The notes under the pieces: generated by a model
The model's database searches: none
Told to the model about the DNA's origin: nothing
The model's input: the letters and a program-made list of their open reading frames with translations, nothing else
Position numbers and translations under genes: made by a program
From: Gloeopeniophorella convolvens
Taxonomy: Eukaryota; Basidiomycota; Agaricomycetes; Russulales
NCBI GenBank assembly: GCA_022496205.1
Contig: WTXD01000019.1
Span: 186,001 to 250,000, forward strand
Direction: 5' to 3'
Length of the DNA: 64,000 nucleotides
In this document: positions 1-13,900 of the stretch, piece by piece
How the letters are laid out: each line of letters begins with the position of its first letter
Position numbering within the stretch: position 1 is the first letter of the stretch

Positions 1-3
1 TAG

Positions 4-1150
4 GACTGCCCGAACCGTCGTGCTCGTGGGATGATGAACGCCTACGATGACTGTGACCGCTGTGGGTCGGACAAGCACAACACAAACGTACGCAGCCATT
101 TGACTCAAGTTGATTATGGCCGTTCATACCAAGCTGCAGGAATGCCCAACCATCTGGCGATTGTATGAATACGTCGACGATCGCGAGCGCGAAACCATCC
201 TCCTTGTCCGAGAAGAGAAGCAAACTCTTTCGCTTGGTGAGGGCGGTGAGGGCTATATCGCCCGCGACGAGTGGTGCTACAACTGCGGCAGTAGCGGGCA
301 CCTCGGCGACGTAAGCCGCCCCTGCTTTCACCGCCGCGCCCTTACTCACGTCCGGCTTCTCTTATCAGGACTGCAACGAGATGTCACGCCCGCACGACAC
401 GCCCTCCGCGCCGTCCGCCTTCGGGCTGTATAACACCCTTTCCGGTCCGTTTTCCGACGCCTCCACAGAGCCCGTGCCCACGCGCGCGCCGCGCGACTGG
501 GAGAGCGGCAACGCGTTTGGCGATGGCTGGGGCACGAACGCGCCGACGAACGTCGGCAAGCGCGCACGTGCGCGCGACCGCGACCGGCTCGCGCAGCGCG
601 CGCGCGAGCTCGAGGCGGAGGACGATGCGGACGACTGGTTCGATAACCCGCGCAACGTGCGTGGTCGCGGAATGGGTGGTGGTGGTAGCGGGCGGGCAAG
701 AAGGATACAAAGATACGCATCGGGCGCGCGTGGAAGAGCGATGACCCCCTGGGGCAACGCAAGCCGAGCCTGCTCGAACGCCTGCAGGACGATCCTGGCA
801 CGCGGGAGCGGGACCGCGACAGGAACAAGGGCAGGGACAGGGACAGAGACAGAGACAGGAACAGGGATGGCGGCGAGAAGGAGCCCGGGCTGAGCATCCT
901 CGGCTCGGCAAGCAGGAAGCACTCGTCGCGGCACGACGGCGACCGCGGGTACGGCGACCGCAAGCGGGAGGAGCGGCGCGGCAGTGAGCGCAGATGGGAC
1001 GAGAGCCGGAGCGGAGACCGCGAGCGCGAGCGGCACAGGGACCACGACAGGGACCGGAGCCGTGCAAGAGGCGAGCGCGACTTCCGGCCGCCCAGTCGGG
1101 ATGACCGAGGGCCACGGGGTCCGCAGTACAGAGGAGGATACGCGCGCTAG
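4..1150 (+). CDS. AIR1: Air1/Air2-like zinc-knuckle protein of the TRAMP complex (5' end outside window)
   Basis: In yeast, Air1/2 is the RNA-binding subunit of the nuclear TRAMP polyadenylation complex, which marks RNAs for the exosome. The visible exons encode the end of one knuckle (ending DCPN), a complete CX2CX4HX4C knuckle (CDRCGSDKHNTNEC), the linker motif IWRLY, and a last knuckle CYNCGSSGHLGDDC. IWRxY between the last two knuckles and GHxGDDC are known Air1/2 signatures. Splicing at 88-139 and 311-368 rebuilds both knuckles in frame. A third intron, about 657-700, is needed to reach the Arg/Asp/Glu-rich tail ending GGYAR with the stop at 1148-1150. The first exon begins after an acceptor TAG at 1-3, so the N-terminus and earlier knuckles are missing. 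The family call is firm; the exact end of the third intron is inferred. Confidence 0.85.
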
Positions 1151-1360
1151 CTTTCACACCACCTGTTGTCCTACTGTTTATATAGAGATGTACTCCGCCT
1201 CCGCCACGCTCATTCTACCTGGAGTACTACACTCTGTAGACCTATACGGTAGGGTACAGTCTGAACTGGCCAGCAGACCAGACTGCAGGGGTATATGCAA
1301 GTAATACACGAGATAAGCTGCCCAAACTACGGAGGTATCGAGACAGACGACGCCTCAACA

Positions 1361-4300
1361 CTATAGATCGCTCTCTTTCCGGTCCCAAGGGTGTCGCGGC
1401 GGGGCGCTCTGCCTCATGTTCCCGACGTACGCATCAGGGTCGGGCGCCTCAAGCGCGCGCGACGCCGCTGCCCACGACGAGATGTCCGGCATTAGTCCCG
1501 CGAAGCGTGGCGACACCGCGCGGGGGTGCACTGGGCGTGTCGCAGACGCAGGGGGTGAGCCCAACTGCTCTGGTGACGCCGCGCCGGAGACTGCGGAGCG
1601 CACACCGCGCACCGTCTGCGTGAGCGCGTCAAACACGGTGCGACCGCCGGCCGCTTCGGGAGAGCGTGACGTCGTGGCAGCGGGAGCGGCGGCAGCGTCA
1701 CCGTGCTGCATGAACGTTGTCCGGATCGACGAGTCCGACAGGCCGCGGTGGCGCAGGGTGCGCGTCGAGTCGAACCCACTGCGGTCTTCTGCTGCGCTGG
1801 GCAGATCAATCACGGCATCCACATTCCGCGAGAGCGTCCCGTCTGCATTGTCCACGGCGGTTGCCGTACGGCCTGCGGCGCGTCCAAGGGTCGTGCGGCG
1901 TAGCTGATCGGCGCCTGCCCCTGCTGGGCGCGACGGACCTGGGGTCACGACGACCCATGCGTCGGCGCGCGGAGCCCCAGCGAAGATCCCCATGAGGTTT
2001 TGCGACGCGCTGCGCGTAGGTGCTGGTGCGGCAATAGAACCACGCGTGGGTTCATGTGTGACTGGGGAAGACAGGTTCGTGACGGCGCGTCCTGCACCCG
2101 TGCCAGTGAATTCGACTTTGACGGTTGTCGTGGAAGCGGATAATGCAGGCTCAAGTTTAGGAACGGAACGAGGGGTGGGTCGTGCTGGGGGGCGACCGCG
2201 GCCTACGCCAATCGGTGACAATGTGCGTTTGGAGTCACTGGAAGAGACACCAAAGAGCTTGGAAAGCGGCGCCATCCAGCCGGCGGACGTCGGGGTGGGA
2301 GTCTTCTCGACAGCTGGAGGTTCGTCTTTGGGATTCAAGGCCATTTCGCGGACCTTTGGTGCGATGGATGGGTCGAGAACCACGTCGTTGAGCGTGGTGC
2401 GGACATTGGCTAGTTCCCGAAAGACGTCCTTGAACAACTTGAGCAGCGTTCGTAGGTCGCGGCGCGTGCATACGGTCGTGAACTTGTCGTCCTCCAGTGC
2501 CGCGCGAAAAATAACGCGCAAGTTGGACACTTCAGCGACTATGCCTTCGACTGTGGACCGTGACAGGTAGCTCACGTCGGCGCCAAGGATGTTCTGTCGC
2601 TTCAAGCGTGTCGCCAGTGTTTTCGCGTCGGCCTGTGCCATCCTGTTGAATAATTGCACCACGCGCTCTAACAAGGCACCAAGAGTAGATCCGCTGTCGG
2701 CCAAAGAAGATGATTCGGACTGCCCGTCATTAGGAGATATGGAGAAAGACGTTTGGTCGCCATAGCCTGACTGGATTGGGGTCAACATCCCAACCCATGC
2801 TTGTGCGTCGGTTTGAACACCACGATGGCGCTGCAACAGATACAGGGACTTTTGGCCTCGAGGTCGCGAAGGAGTCGCATCTTCGACGTCCGAGTCCTCT
2901 GTGCTACTTCCTATATCAAGTTCGATGTTGGCTTTCTCATCGCGTTGCCGAGAGGGAACGAGGAGCCGTGATCCGCTGGCCAGAGGTGAATCGGGTGACA
3001 GAGGACGCCCGCTTGTTTCTGGTGTCAAGGGTTCCTAGGGGAGCGCGTTTGAGCGTGGGTCAAGGAGGATTCAAAGCGGACTTACGAAGCTATGGCGCGA
3101 CGGAGGCTCTGTACTAAGGGCGCGTTTTCCTCTTGGCCTTCTCCCGTGCGAGAACAAGGAAGATATGGGAGAAAGAGGCCCCGGAGCAGTCCCATAGCTC
3201 ATTGGAGTTTCTGGGAATTTAGGCTGAGCATATTGCGATTTCGTATCGAACGCCTTGGAGATAGTGAATGGCCTTCGCCCCACTTAGCCTGGTTAATGAT
3301 GTGCAACGATGATACGCACTGCCATCATACGAGTAGGCTCGGTGTTCTTCTGCTTCTTCTCGTAGAGTGTGCAAGGCCTCCCGAGACTCTGATAGAAGCT
3401 CTTGAAGCTCTACGTTGCTCTTCTTCAGAGCCTCTCTCTCAGCGACTAGTGATTCAAGCAGCTTTGTGATCTCCCCATGATGTTCCACAGACGTCAGGTC
3501 GACTCGCTAGTAGTCGTCAACGATCCTCATCAATAGCTCTGATCAGAAACTCACTGAATGTTGCAGTTCTGCTAGCCTTTCGCGAGCCTCACGCATGACC
3601 TCTTCAGACATGTCATCCCGCTTGGTTCGTTCGTCCTCTAGTTCCTCCTGAAGGCGGCGAACTTGACCACGTAGCTTGGCTACTCTAATGGTCAAGCGAT
3701 GCTAGCCATTTCAAGGTATGAACATACCACATTTATCGCCGAGGGCGACCAGTCTTGCTTCCGCGACCCGTAACTTCTGAGCCTCGTTATTCCTCTCTTG
3801 GTGGAAGTCATCCCTCTCCTGCACCGCTTGCCGGAGACGCGCCTCCCAGCCAACGGCACGCGCGTGCTCTGTTGACAAGCGACTATACGCTGTGCGCGTT
3901 TCTTGCAGCTCCGAATTGAGATTCTTGTTCGACGCATCCGCAAGCTCATTGTTGAGAAGCGCCTGCGTGAAACGCTGCCAAAGTACGGGGAAGACGTCGA
4001 TGGGCGGACTGACACTGGCCTCGAGAGCGACAGTACCTTTTCAAGCACTGCATTTTCCCGCGAGAGGTCTGCTATCCTGTCTTGCAGCTGTTGACGGGTA
4101 GCATGGTCGACGTCAGGATCTGTTGCATCTTCGGTTGCTTTCGCTCGCGAGCCCGCATGCTCTGCGGCCTGTGCTAGCTCAGCGTGCAAGTAAATGCTCG
4201 GGAGCAAGGAAGGGCGCACCTGCATCCGCCGCACGTATGCCTCATGTCTCTGTAGTAACGCTTGGCCAACCTCTGTGAACGCTAAGTTTGAGCTCAGATT

Positions 4301-4575
4301 GGGCCAGAAACTGACGCACCAGCGCTGAGAACGAGGCGGCTCTCGAGCTTCGCCTTCACGGCGAGCCATGCCTTCGTATAGTCGCTGTCGTCTGAGGCAC
4401 AATCGTACCCATGTGCATGGGAAGGAGGTTCCGGGGTTGAAACCCGCGAGTAGTCGGCCAAGGTGCGCGTGAGGTCGTCGATCGCGGTGGAAGCATCCAG
4501 AAAGCTGGGGGACGGCGAACTCGGGCCAGGAGTAGATTCGCGCGAAACGTCCCTCGGCGTTCGCGCTTCGAGCAT
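1361..4575 (-). CDS. Coiled-coil protein of unknown function
   Basis: I do not recognise the family. The chosen start at 4575 gives MLEARTPRDVSRESTPG, a Ser/Pro-rich opening. An exon with a helical stretch (TEVGQALLQRHEAYVRRM) follows, then a long run of heptad-like coiled coil spread over several small exons (about 4100-3220; for example the segment at 3488-3340 with EITKLLESLVAEREALKKSN). The large last exon (about 3030-1361) has an acidic Ser-rich linker, a helical block of about 120 residues around GALLERVVQLFNRMAQADAK that looks like a folded domain, a short AGWMAPLSKLFG motif, and a disordered Ser/Pro/Ala tail ending DRKESDL. No membrane segment or signal peptide is visible. Such a layout suits a cytoskeletal or trafficking scaffold, but that is only a guess. 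Exon borders in the middle are approximate. Confidence 0.65.
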
Positions 4576-4931
4576 CGAAGGAATGTCGATGGGTACCGTA
4601 TTGATTAGATTATATAGATAATGTGTTTGTGCAAGTAGGAGGCAGCGCTGAATGGGTGTTGAGTCAGTTCGGTCGCGACGCGAGTGCACGTCTTGTCGGA
4701 ATTATCCCTCCACGCACGTGTCAGAGCCATTGTGCGCGTGAACCGTGTTAATCACAAAGAACGGGGGCAGATTATCATTTGTAGATAGATAGCGTAGGAC
4801 ATCATAAATAGGAGATGACAGCAAGTGCAATAACATGGACAGCGAACAAAATCTGCAACATAATGTATGTACCCAACATAAGAGACAACAATCCACAGGC
4901 AGTATAAACATCAGTATCTTCTAGTTGACAC
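4576..4931. other. Intergenic: IRA 3' end to upstream of the coiled-coil gene
   Basis: About 350 bases between two minus-strand genes. It should hold the 3' UTR of the RasGAP and the promoter of the coiled-coil gene. It is AT-richer than its neighbours. I see no further gene or repeat in it. Confidence 0.5.
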
Positions 4932-7900
4932 TCATTCCGTGATTTGTCGAACCAGCTCTGCGACCCAGCTTGCTACTTGCCCAGTCGCACCCGGCTTGGC
5001 TATTGGCATAAAATTGAGTAAGCTACTCAGTCCGCCCATGCTTAGATCTTCCAAAGCCGCCTTCTGCGTGCGCCCGACGATACCGCCTTCCTCGACCGTG
5101 GCAAGCGTCGACATCGAATTACTCCACCCTGTTGACCGACTTGTATCCTGAAGGACGATGCCGAATATGTTTGACGCGGCACTCAGGACTACAGGATTCG
5201 AGGACTCCGCGAAGGCTGCCTTGACGCGTTCTTGCAAGCCATCGTAACTAACGGCAAAGGCGCATTAGTCAACACCAAATTACGAGGGCAGATCAATGCT
5301 TGCCTGATGGCCAGAATTTCAGGGAAGGCCATCGAAACATCCGACAGCAACCTGAAATATATCTCCGTCTCTGTGTTGTCTCCATGCGTGAGTTCCAGCA
5401 TGACGCCAATGAAAGAAATGACAAGCAGCGCCGTGTTGATGTCGGTGATGTTCAACAGGTCCAGCGGAATGTGCGGCACGCCGTCTTCGTCTGCGTTCCC
5501 GCCTGCCTCCTCGGAGGACCAGAAATCTCCCAAGTTCGCGTCTTGCAGTAGTTGTCGGTACTCCTTCGGCGTCTTTGACACCGACAACAAGGCGATGAAG
5601 TAGCCGAGGGCTTCAGGCGAGACCCTCGGAACAACCCCGGTCTCTGAATCGCCGTTATTCGTTGGCACCATCGTGCGCGAGCTGACCTGCAGTAGTGTCC
5701 GAAGTGCATCGGTGGCGATCGATAGGTACACTGAAGAAGGCTTCATCCCTTTGACGATGATCGAAGCAAGTGAGAACGTGAAGCTCGACTCGAATGAAAT
5801 CTTGAGGGTCTGGTCCAGGTTTTCAGCGATTTCCCGGAAGCCCTCTCGATGTTCCAGCAATGGCTCTGATATGCCTTGCTGTTGCACGAGCTCTTGCTCT
5901 GCAAGCTGTAGTATCGCTACGCGGAGTAGCCGCGACGCTTCCTCGTAGAATGATGTATGTCCGAACTGGAGGAGGGCGACTGCAAGCCAGAACATGGGGG
6001 CGAGATATCGCGAGCCCTGTTGTAGTGCGGGCACGACGTGGCGAATGCACCGGAGCATACTGACGACGGAAATTGTCGAATCTGTGGTCCGTATGAGGGT
6101 GCTCCTAAAGGCGACGAGCATCTGGTAGAAGAAGTCGTCGTCCACTTCTGCTGTCGCCAACTCTCCGAGGACGACAAACGCGCGGAACTGGATGGTAGGC
6201 GATACCTGGAACGCCGTCGCGGTGACCAGGCTCATCCAACGGGCTCGCCAGACATTGAGCAATCCTATTTAGTCGGGTAAGTGCGTTGCAAAGCGAGTAG
6301 ACATGAACGCAACCTACCTTTGGTCTGAGCTGCCGCCTCCATCACACGGATGAGGTAGCGAGTAAGGCCCTCCTGACGATTCAGAACATCGACATCCCTT
6401 GTTGGATCGTACGCAGTAAGTTCGTTCGTGAAGGTCGTCCGACAGAGGCCAAAAAACTGGAGGGTTTTCTCACGGCTGCCTTCCGCGTGCAGGTGCCGGA
6501 TCTCTGGCCCTGCGATGGCATCCATACAACGCGTCATCCATAACGACTGCAGAAGGTCCATAACGAGGCCCCACACAGTCGAGCGCACGACAACCTCCCC
6601 CGTGGCCGCAATGAGCGTGATGATGTGGACGAGCTCAGGTATGTAGAACTGCGTGATACTCGGCTGCTTCGCTTGCTGGGACGCGACGAGGGCAAGGCGC
6701 GAAAGGGACGCGATCTCGTTCCAGTGTGGGTTCTCGGCGAGCGTGCCAGTGGGTTTGACAGACGCCTTCCCGAGGGCCTTGCGCATTTTTGATAGAATCT
6801 GGCCGCGGACGTTGATAGAGGACAAGGGTGTCATGATCTGAGCGATCATCTCGCATGCGTGCGAGCCTGCGCCACCATCAATAGCGGCGCGCATAAGCTC
6901 GTCCAAGGCGATGTTCACGACCGTGCTGTCGAGTTTGGCGATCTCTGTCCATATGATCTTTTGCGATGTCATGAACAGCTGGCAGAGCATTCATTAGATT
7001 GTGTAATCACCCTCAAATTGGGCATACCTGTGGGTCTGCAATCGTGAGCTCGATGAGCAGGCGGATGCAGTCGCGTAGCTTGGCCCCGGAATGGTCGAAG
7101 CTCGGGTTGGTAGGTTCAGCAAAAATCGCGAGGTTTTTCAACCATGGGCTCATATACGCCAAACAGTGAAGCTTGAGGGTGGGATCAGACTTGGAAAGCG
7201 TACTGCACACTTCCGAGATGAAGTCCAGGGAAAGGTGAGGCACCAAGGTTGCAATGCGTTCACTGAGGGAGACGAGGGATGGGGACGACGGTCCGCCGAT
7301 CCACATACCTGCGAAACCCTGTCAGTGCCCATGCGCATAAATCCCATGTCTTATCTTACCATTCGTCGACAGGATCGGGTTGGCGTCCAGATCGAACGAC
7401 CCCACGACAGCGGACAGCAGTTCATACGACGCTCCACTCAGCTCAGGGCTCTCCGTGCCCATATTCCGCATGGCGATATGAAGCAGCGCAGCACTGACGT
7501 TCGAAAGCCTCGAGAACCGCTCCATTCCAGGTAAGTTGGTCGCCCGCAGCCGACCCTTTGCTGCGCGAATAGCCTAGAGAACCATCCCAAGTTAGAGTAA
7601 GACCTACTATTAAAGAACACTTCATCGCACCTTGACGATCTGATCACGCGCAGACGACGAGAAGTACAGCGTGTTCAATTGGCGCGACTTGCGGATGATG
7701 AACTCAGAAGGATCGTGGCCCGTGGATACATTGTACACGTCGCTGACTTCGGACAGTGGAATGATCTCAACAGACTTGCACCCCAGCTGCGCAGAGATTT
7801 GCTGTGCCTTGTCCTGCATTGATCTATTAGCCGCAGATCGCCACGTGGAGACGAGTTAGCGCGCACCGAGATGATGCGCAGATGGCTCAGCCCGACCTGC

Positions 7901-10900
7901 AGGCTGACGGGTATCCGGACGTGCGGTGAATGCCGCATCGTCACCTGCCCGAACGACTCGCACGCCTCCTCCTCGAGGGCCGCTACAAACACATACATTA
8001 GACGACAATCAGATATCAACACGATTACGCACTTGCGTTGACAAGAGGCGTCGTGGCGCTGGGAGGAACAAACGTGAGAAGCTCATGCACCGAAGTGCAC
8101 GCCTTGACCTCGCGAGACAGATCAGAGCCTGCACCCAGCATCAACAAGAAGGGCCTACAACAACGACGGTTGAGACCACACACCGATCGTGATGTTGCGC
8201 AGCCGACGCAGATACTTGACAGCAGCCGCGTTCGGATTCAGGATGTACGCCCTCTCGAACCTGTTGCGGAAGTCGGCCGGGATGATCTCGATGCAGTACT
8301 TGAGCCACTGCATCGGCACCTGCGAGGAGGAAGAGAACGACGTCCAATCATAGATGATCTCGAACCCTGGTGCGTCCAGAGCGGCGGGCGATGTCAAGGT
8401 CTGCTGTGAGGGTCGGTTACTGATGGGGTGGAGGCGGGCGAATCACGCACCTTGAAGATATGGTACAGCAACAGCTCGATGTCGAGTGTTTCCACGTCGA
8501 GCTTCGAGACGAAGAACACGTATCTCGCTCGCTCGCCCTACCGATAATATGAACACCAGGCCTATGCGTTGTGAGACAGGTTGGACACTACCTTGCTCAC
8601 AGCCGCCTCGACAAAGATCTCCCGGACTGTCGTGACGTCCGCGCGGTCATAGCGTGACATAAGATCAAGATACTCGCGGTGCTCCGAGCTCGACAGCGTC
8701 GCGAGGCGCGGGATCTCAATCGGTTGTCCGAGGTCGACGAGCGCGCTGCAGAGCGCGTCCCACGCACGCTTGCCGTTGATCGCGGACGCGTCGCCCTCGG
8801 CGGACGGCTTGAGAAAGCTGAGCAGCTCCTTGCCGACCTTGTCCGCGTGCTTCGAGAAGAAGCGGTGCAGGACGATCGTGTCTGTGTCGTCGTACGTGAC
8901 GCCCTTCCACTCATGCGAGTCCTTCTCTTCGTCTCCTGGGGAGGGACTGTATCGCTGCACGGACAGATCAGTCAGCCAGAGAGCCAGAAAAGATAGTGAG
9001 ATACGCACGCTGAGCTCGCTCAGGAATTTGAGCACATCCATGACCTTGCTCTCCAAAAACGGGTTCATGATCGACAAGTACTGGTCCTTCGCGAAGAGCA
9101 TATTGTTCGAGAGGGTCTGGACTATTTTCGCGATGGTCATCAATCCGCTGCGTATCGTGGCGTTATCCGCCGGCAGCTCGATGTCGATCTCGGACGGGGA
9201 AACGATAGCAGGCGAGATGAAGCTGTGTGCGTGTCAACAGATGCCCAGCGGGCACAGACAAGCATCTGCACAGACCGAAGGAAGACGAACGAGCCAAGCG
9301 CGGCATAGCGTGCGTTAGGCCAAATTCTTTGCCTGCAAGCCGCATCAGACTGGCTGACACGTGTCATACAACCGCAGGAAGTACATACACAGACTCGTAG
9401 ATGTGCGTGCAGAGCTCGTGGAACATCCTGCCGCGTCCATCAGCATAGCACACTCAACCAGCGCACGAAGCACACTCACGGAGGCAACGCAGGCAACGAT
9501 GACGACATGATCGCGAGCAGCGACGATGCGACAACCTCAACATTGCGCTGATTCTGGCGCAGTTCGTCTTCCGGTACGCGCGTCGGGTCGAGATTGTACC
9601 CGCGCCCCGGCGGGAGCGACGTGATCGTCTTCATAAGCGGGCCCACGAGTCCGCGGAGGTAGTTATACCCGTGTATCCTCGCGAAGTGCGACAGTAGGCG
9701 TGTGCACGTCGTGTTGGAGCGGAACAGCTGGGCCTCGCTCTCTGCAGACGTATCAGCGACACGGTTCCGATTCACAAGGCAAGCGGGGCGTGCGCACCGG
9801 TTCTGGCGACCTCGCGGTCGACGAGCGTCTTCATCAGGCTTATCAGCGTCTCGCGCGAGTCGATGATGTTAAGCAAGACAGGGATGATGATGTCAACCTC
9901 GGACCCAGGGCAAACTTCGCAAATAGCCAGCGCGAGCGTGATATCCGGGCCCTTCACCAGCTATAACGTCCATCACCATCAGCGCACAGGTCAAACCACA
10001 TGCACTCGTGCCAGACGCACCTCGCAGAGCCGGCTGCGCCCCGGGGAGCTGTCCGGCACGTCTTGGGGCTCAAACTTGGCGCCCTGTCCCATCACACGCG
10101 CAAACACATACGAGAAAATGAGCCGCTGGCGAGGATCGGGGTCGTACGCCATCGCGAGACTGTGCTTGACGCCGCTCTCGAGGTTCGCGCTGATCAGGCG
10201 GGAGAGTGCCTCAATGACGAGCTCGTGAATTCCACTCTCGTTCTTTGAAGGCTGGCGCTGGAGACACAGTGATATATGAGCATCACATGCAGCAGAGGCG
10301 ACGCGGAAACCGATACGCACGTGCGAGGCAACGGACGTCGCTGACATTCTGTCGTCCGGGAGCTGCAGTAGAGAAGTGTCAGCGATTCCAAAACTAGCAT
10401 GGACAGTGCCACATACCGTAGTGACGCCACGCCCAAATGAGAGCGTGCGGGTAATAAGGTTACTGTAGCGGATAAACACACGATTGACGACGTGACTCGC
10501 TTCGTCGCCTGCCGGGTTGTCGAGCGACTTGAGCTCGAGTTTCTCGAGGAAGTGTACCGCCGCGCGCAAGCTCGCAGCATTCAGGTTTGACAGACTGTTC
10601 GCCATCCCCGGGTTGCCAGCCTAAAGTACACCAGCCGTCAGCCTGTAGTAGATGGCGCGCAGCGCAGCACGCACAAGCGCCGGGTCCTGTATCCATCCGA
10701 GCAGGATATCGAGAATCTTCTGACGGTACACGCTCGTGCTGTCCTTGCGAAGCGTGTCGGGGCGCGAAAAGACCGCGTGACAGAGTTCACAGAACTTGAC
10801 ACGGTTGCCGTACGCGCCGTGTTGTCGTAGTTGATGAACGTCGCGAGAGAGTATAGGATAGGCGTCATGTCGACCGTCAGCACCTCGTCCTGCAGTTTCT

Positions 10901-13900
10901 TGTTCTCGACCATGAGCCTGAGCACCCCGATGCACTGTATCATTGTCAGCAACAGCCGCCGCCCGTCAAACACGAGAGCACGCGCACCTGTTCGAGGAAA
11001 CGCGCAAAATCCTCCGTCCACTGCAACTCGCCTCGGCCGTGTATATCGTCGATAACACTACTCCGGCGATAAGCAACCTTGACGCGAAGAAAGAGAATAG
11101 TGCCCACTCTTCAAAATGCTTCAGTAGCCTAGGGTACAGCCGGACGCTGAGCTCTCTGCCGAGCGCATCTCTGGCCGTATCGCGCACGAAGGGCGATTCT
11201 GCTACTAGGCGCTCCGTGAGGAACGCGAGGAATGAATTGATGAGGTCACGCGGGTCCTTGAGTACGCGCATCGAGTCAGGCAGCAACTCGGCTGGGATGA
11301 TCGAATGTAGCGCAGAGGGATCGTGATGTTCGACGAGGCATGCCGAGCCACACGCCGCGAGGAAGAACGTAAGGTGCTTCCACTGGCGCTCCTTTTCCTG
11401 CGGCGAATGTCAGCACAGATGTCCACAGGCGCGCAAGCCGCGTGCACCTCGAATGTCATCGACTTATCGCCCGTCGGTACGGTCTTGTCTTGCGTGCTCT
11501 CGGCAGTCATCGGGTCCGATGGTGCATTGATGACGAGCTCCTTCAGCGCGCACCAGCGGAAGTAGTACTCCTCCCAAATGGCGACGTACGTCGCGTGCGG
11601 GATCGCGAGCGAGCGGAACAGATCCCGCGCGTGCTTCTGCCAGCTCAAATTCACTGCGAACGGCTATCAGCTCCACCCAAGATACGTGCAGATGAGGGGA
11701 CCCGCGCACTCTTAGTTTGATGCTTGGATGCTCCAATCTGATCGTACACGGCGTGGCGGCTTACACGCTCTTCTTCCGTCAGCGCGTGGTTGACAGGTAC
11801 GTCGGGCTGGCGCTCCGCGATTGCGATGAGCCGCAGCGTCTGCGCGGCGAACTTCGAGACGTTGTCGTCAGCGGAAGTCAGGGACACGGCGCTGGCAATC
11901 TCGAGCAGCGCGAACGCCGGCACGCGCGTGTCCGAGAGCTGCATCATGCGTGCGACGCTGTCAGGCTGGTGCAGGTCGTACAGTGGGTGAGATCGACCAC
12001 ACGCTGAGAAGGAAGAGGACTACGCACCTGCCCGTCACGCACGTACGTTTCCGCAAACTGCCGCCCAATCTCCATCCACATGCGCTGGCGCTCGAGTTCA
12101 TGCCGCGTATTCAGTAGCGAATTCGCAACGCTGCGCATCGCGGCGGGTGTAACTGTAAGCTTCCACGGTCCGGCAGTGGCATAGAGGGGGTCGGTCGGGC
12201 GCAGCTGGTCGAGCTGAATGCCGACGGTGCCAAGCGCGATGGCGATCGAGTACTGCACAGCCATGTCTTTCTGCTGCTCCCATACGGTGAGCGCCATCGG
12301 CACCCACTCTTCCATCTCTTGTTTCGTGAGGCCCGTGAAGCTCCAGCCGAGGCTCGCGCGCCATAAACCGAGGATCGCGATGAGCACGAGCTCACGGTCC
12401 CCGACCGTCTCCGCGACGTAGCGCTTCGCTTTGGGGCGCGGCGCGGCGCGCTTGAGCGTGCCGTTCTCGTCGACCTCGTTGCGCCGAACGCCGCCGTACT
12501 GCAACCCGCGAGAGAGGACAGTTGAAAACTCGCGGGGAGGGACAAAGGAGGCGATATGCTCACCTTGAATATCGTGCGGAAGCGTCCCGCGAGGGCTTCG
12601 AATAGCGGGCCTATCGAGGGCTGCCAAGAGATGGCTCGCGCCTGGCCATCATCGATGAGCTGTGATTCGAGATACGCAACTGAAAATCGCTCACCTCGAC
12701 ACTCAGGGTGACTGACGCTTTGACGGCAACCAACTTCACAGCATCCGAGCGCTCCGCCTCCAGGCACGTCTTGAAGAGGGGTAGGACGTCCTCCAGCGGC
12801 GAGAACCTGTAGAGCGCCACGAGTGCATCCGCAAATACGGCCACGTCAATCTCGTCGGGCGACTCCCAGAATGGTCGTTGATGGTCCGGTCGTTGATAAT
12901 CCCAATGAGTGAGGATGTTCTGCGCAGAATTGGGCCTTCAGTTGCCATGTACAGCATGCTAATGGTTTACCTTGACTTCGTGGACGTAATCAGACACATT
13001 GGCGTGAATGGGCAGGTCCCTGCCTGTGTCTGGGCGTGCGCGGGCGGCACCTCGGCACAGGTCAAGGATGCATACGACAGAGACATCGCGCAGCTTTCCA
13101 GGCGTATCGCGCATCTTTCCAGATCCATCGCGAGGCTCTCTAGGTGCCTGGGCGACTTCCCCGAGCCGGTTAGTGAACTGCAGCACACGAATCAGAGAGA
13201 ATGTGCGTGAATCACGGGAACCACGCCCACCCTCTTTAGATTGCTCATGCTCGACCCTCTCAGGTCTGTGCGCATGCGTTCCGATGAGATGACTGCGAGG
13301 GCGGCAAGGGTGGGCCAGATGGCCCGCGCCGTTGTGGTTTCCGAGGGATCCCACAACAAATCAAACACACGCTCAGGGGTGCCTTCGAGGCGACGATGCG
13401 TGCGGATAGCCTCGTTGTATTCATCCGGAAACAGGCCAATCCAGTTCCATATGGCCGTCCGCAAAGGCACCGCGACTGCAACTTTAGCTTCCTGCCTCAT
13501 GTTGACTAACAGCGAAGATAACTCTGATAAGGAGATATGCATCAATGCGCATATATTCGCACCTGCGAGGGACTAACCTTGCAGGATCTGGACCAGGCGT
13601 GTGCGATCAAGGGAGCTGTGCTTCATGAGGCTGAGGTCGACTGTGTCAGTGTTGTCGTCGACAGCATCAGCAAGTTGACGGATCTTCGTCCGGATGCGCT
13701 GCAATACGACAGGCCAATTTGACGCAGAGAGGTGATACACGATGCGACCAGCGAATTTGAGGATGAGCGCATTCAGTGAAAAGTGGGATTTCGCGAGATT
13801 TTTCGGCGTCTCCTCGAGTTTTGTGTTATGTTGCGGCATGGGTGTGACGGTGAACTGGGAGTCATTAACGGACGGGGAGGATACGTTGGAAGGTCGTGTA

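Noticed and set aside
346..1157. Long Arg/Pro/Leu-rich minus-strand frames
   Set aside because: They mirror the RD/RE-rich tail of the Air1/2 gene on the other strand and lack any domain.
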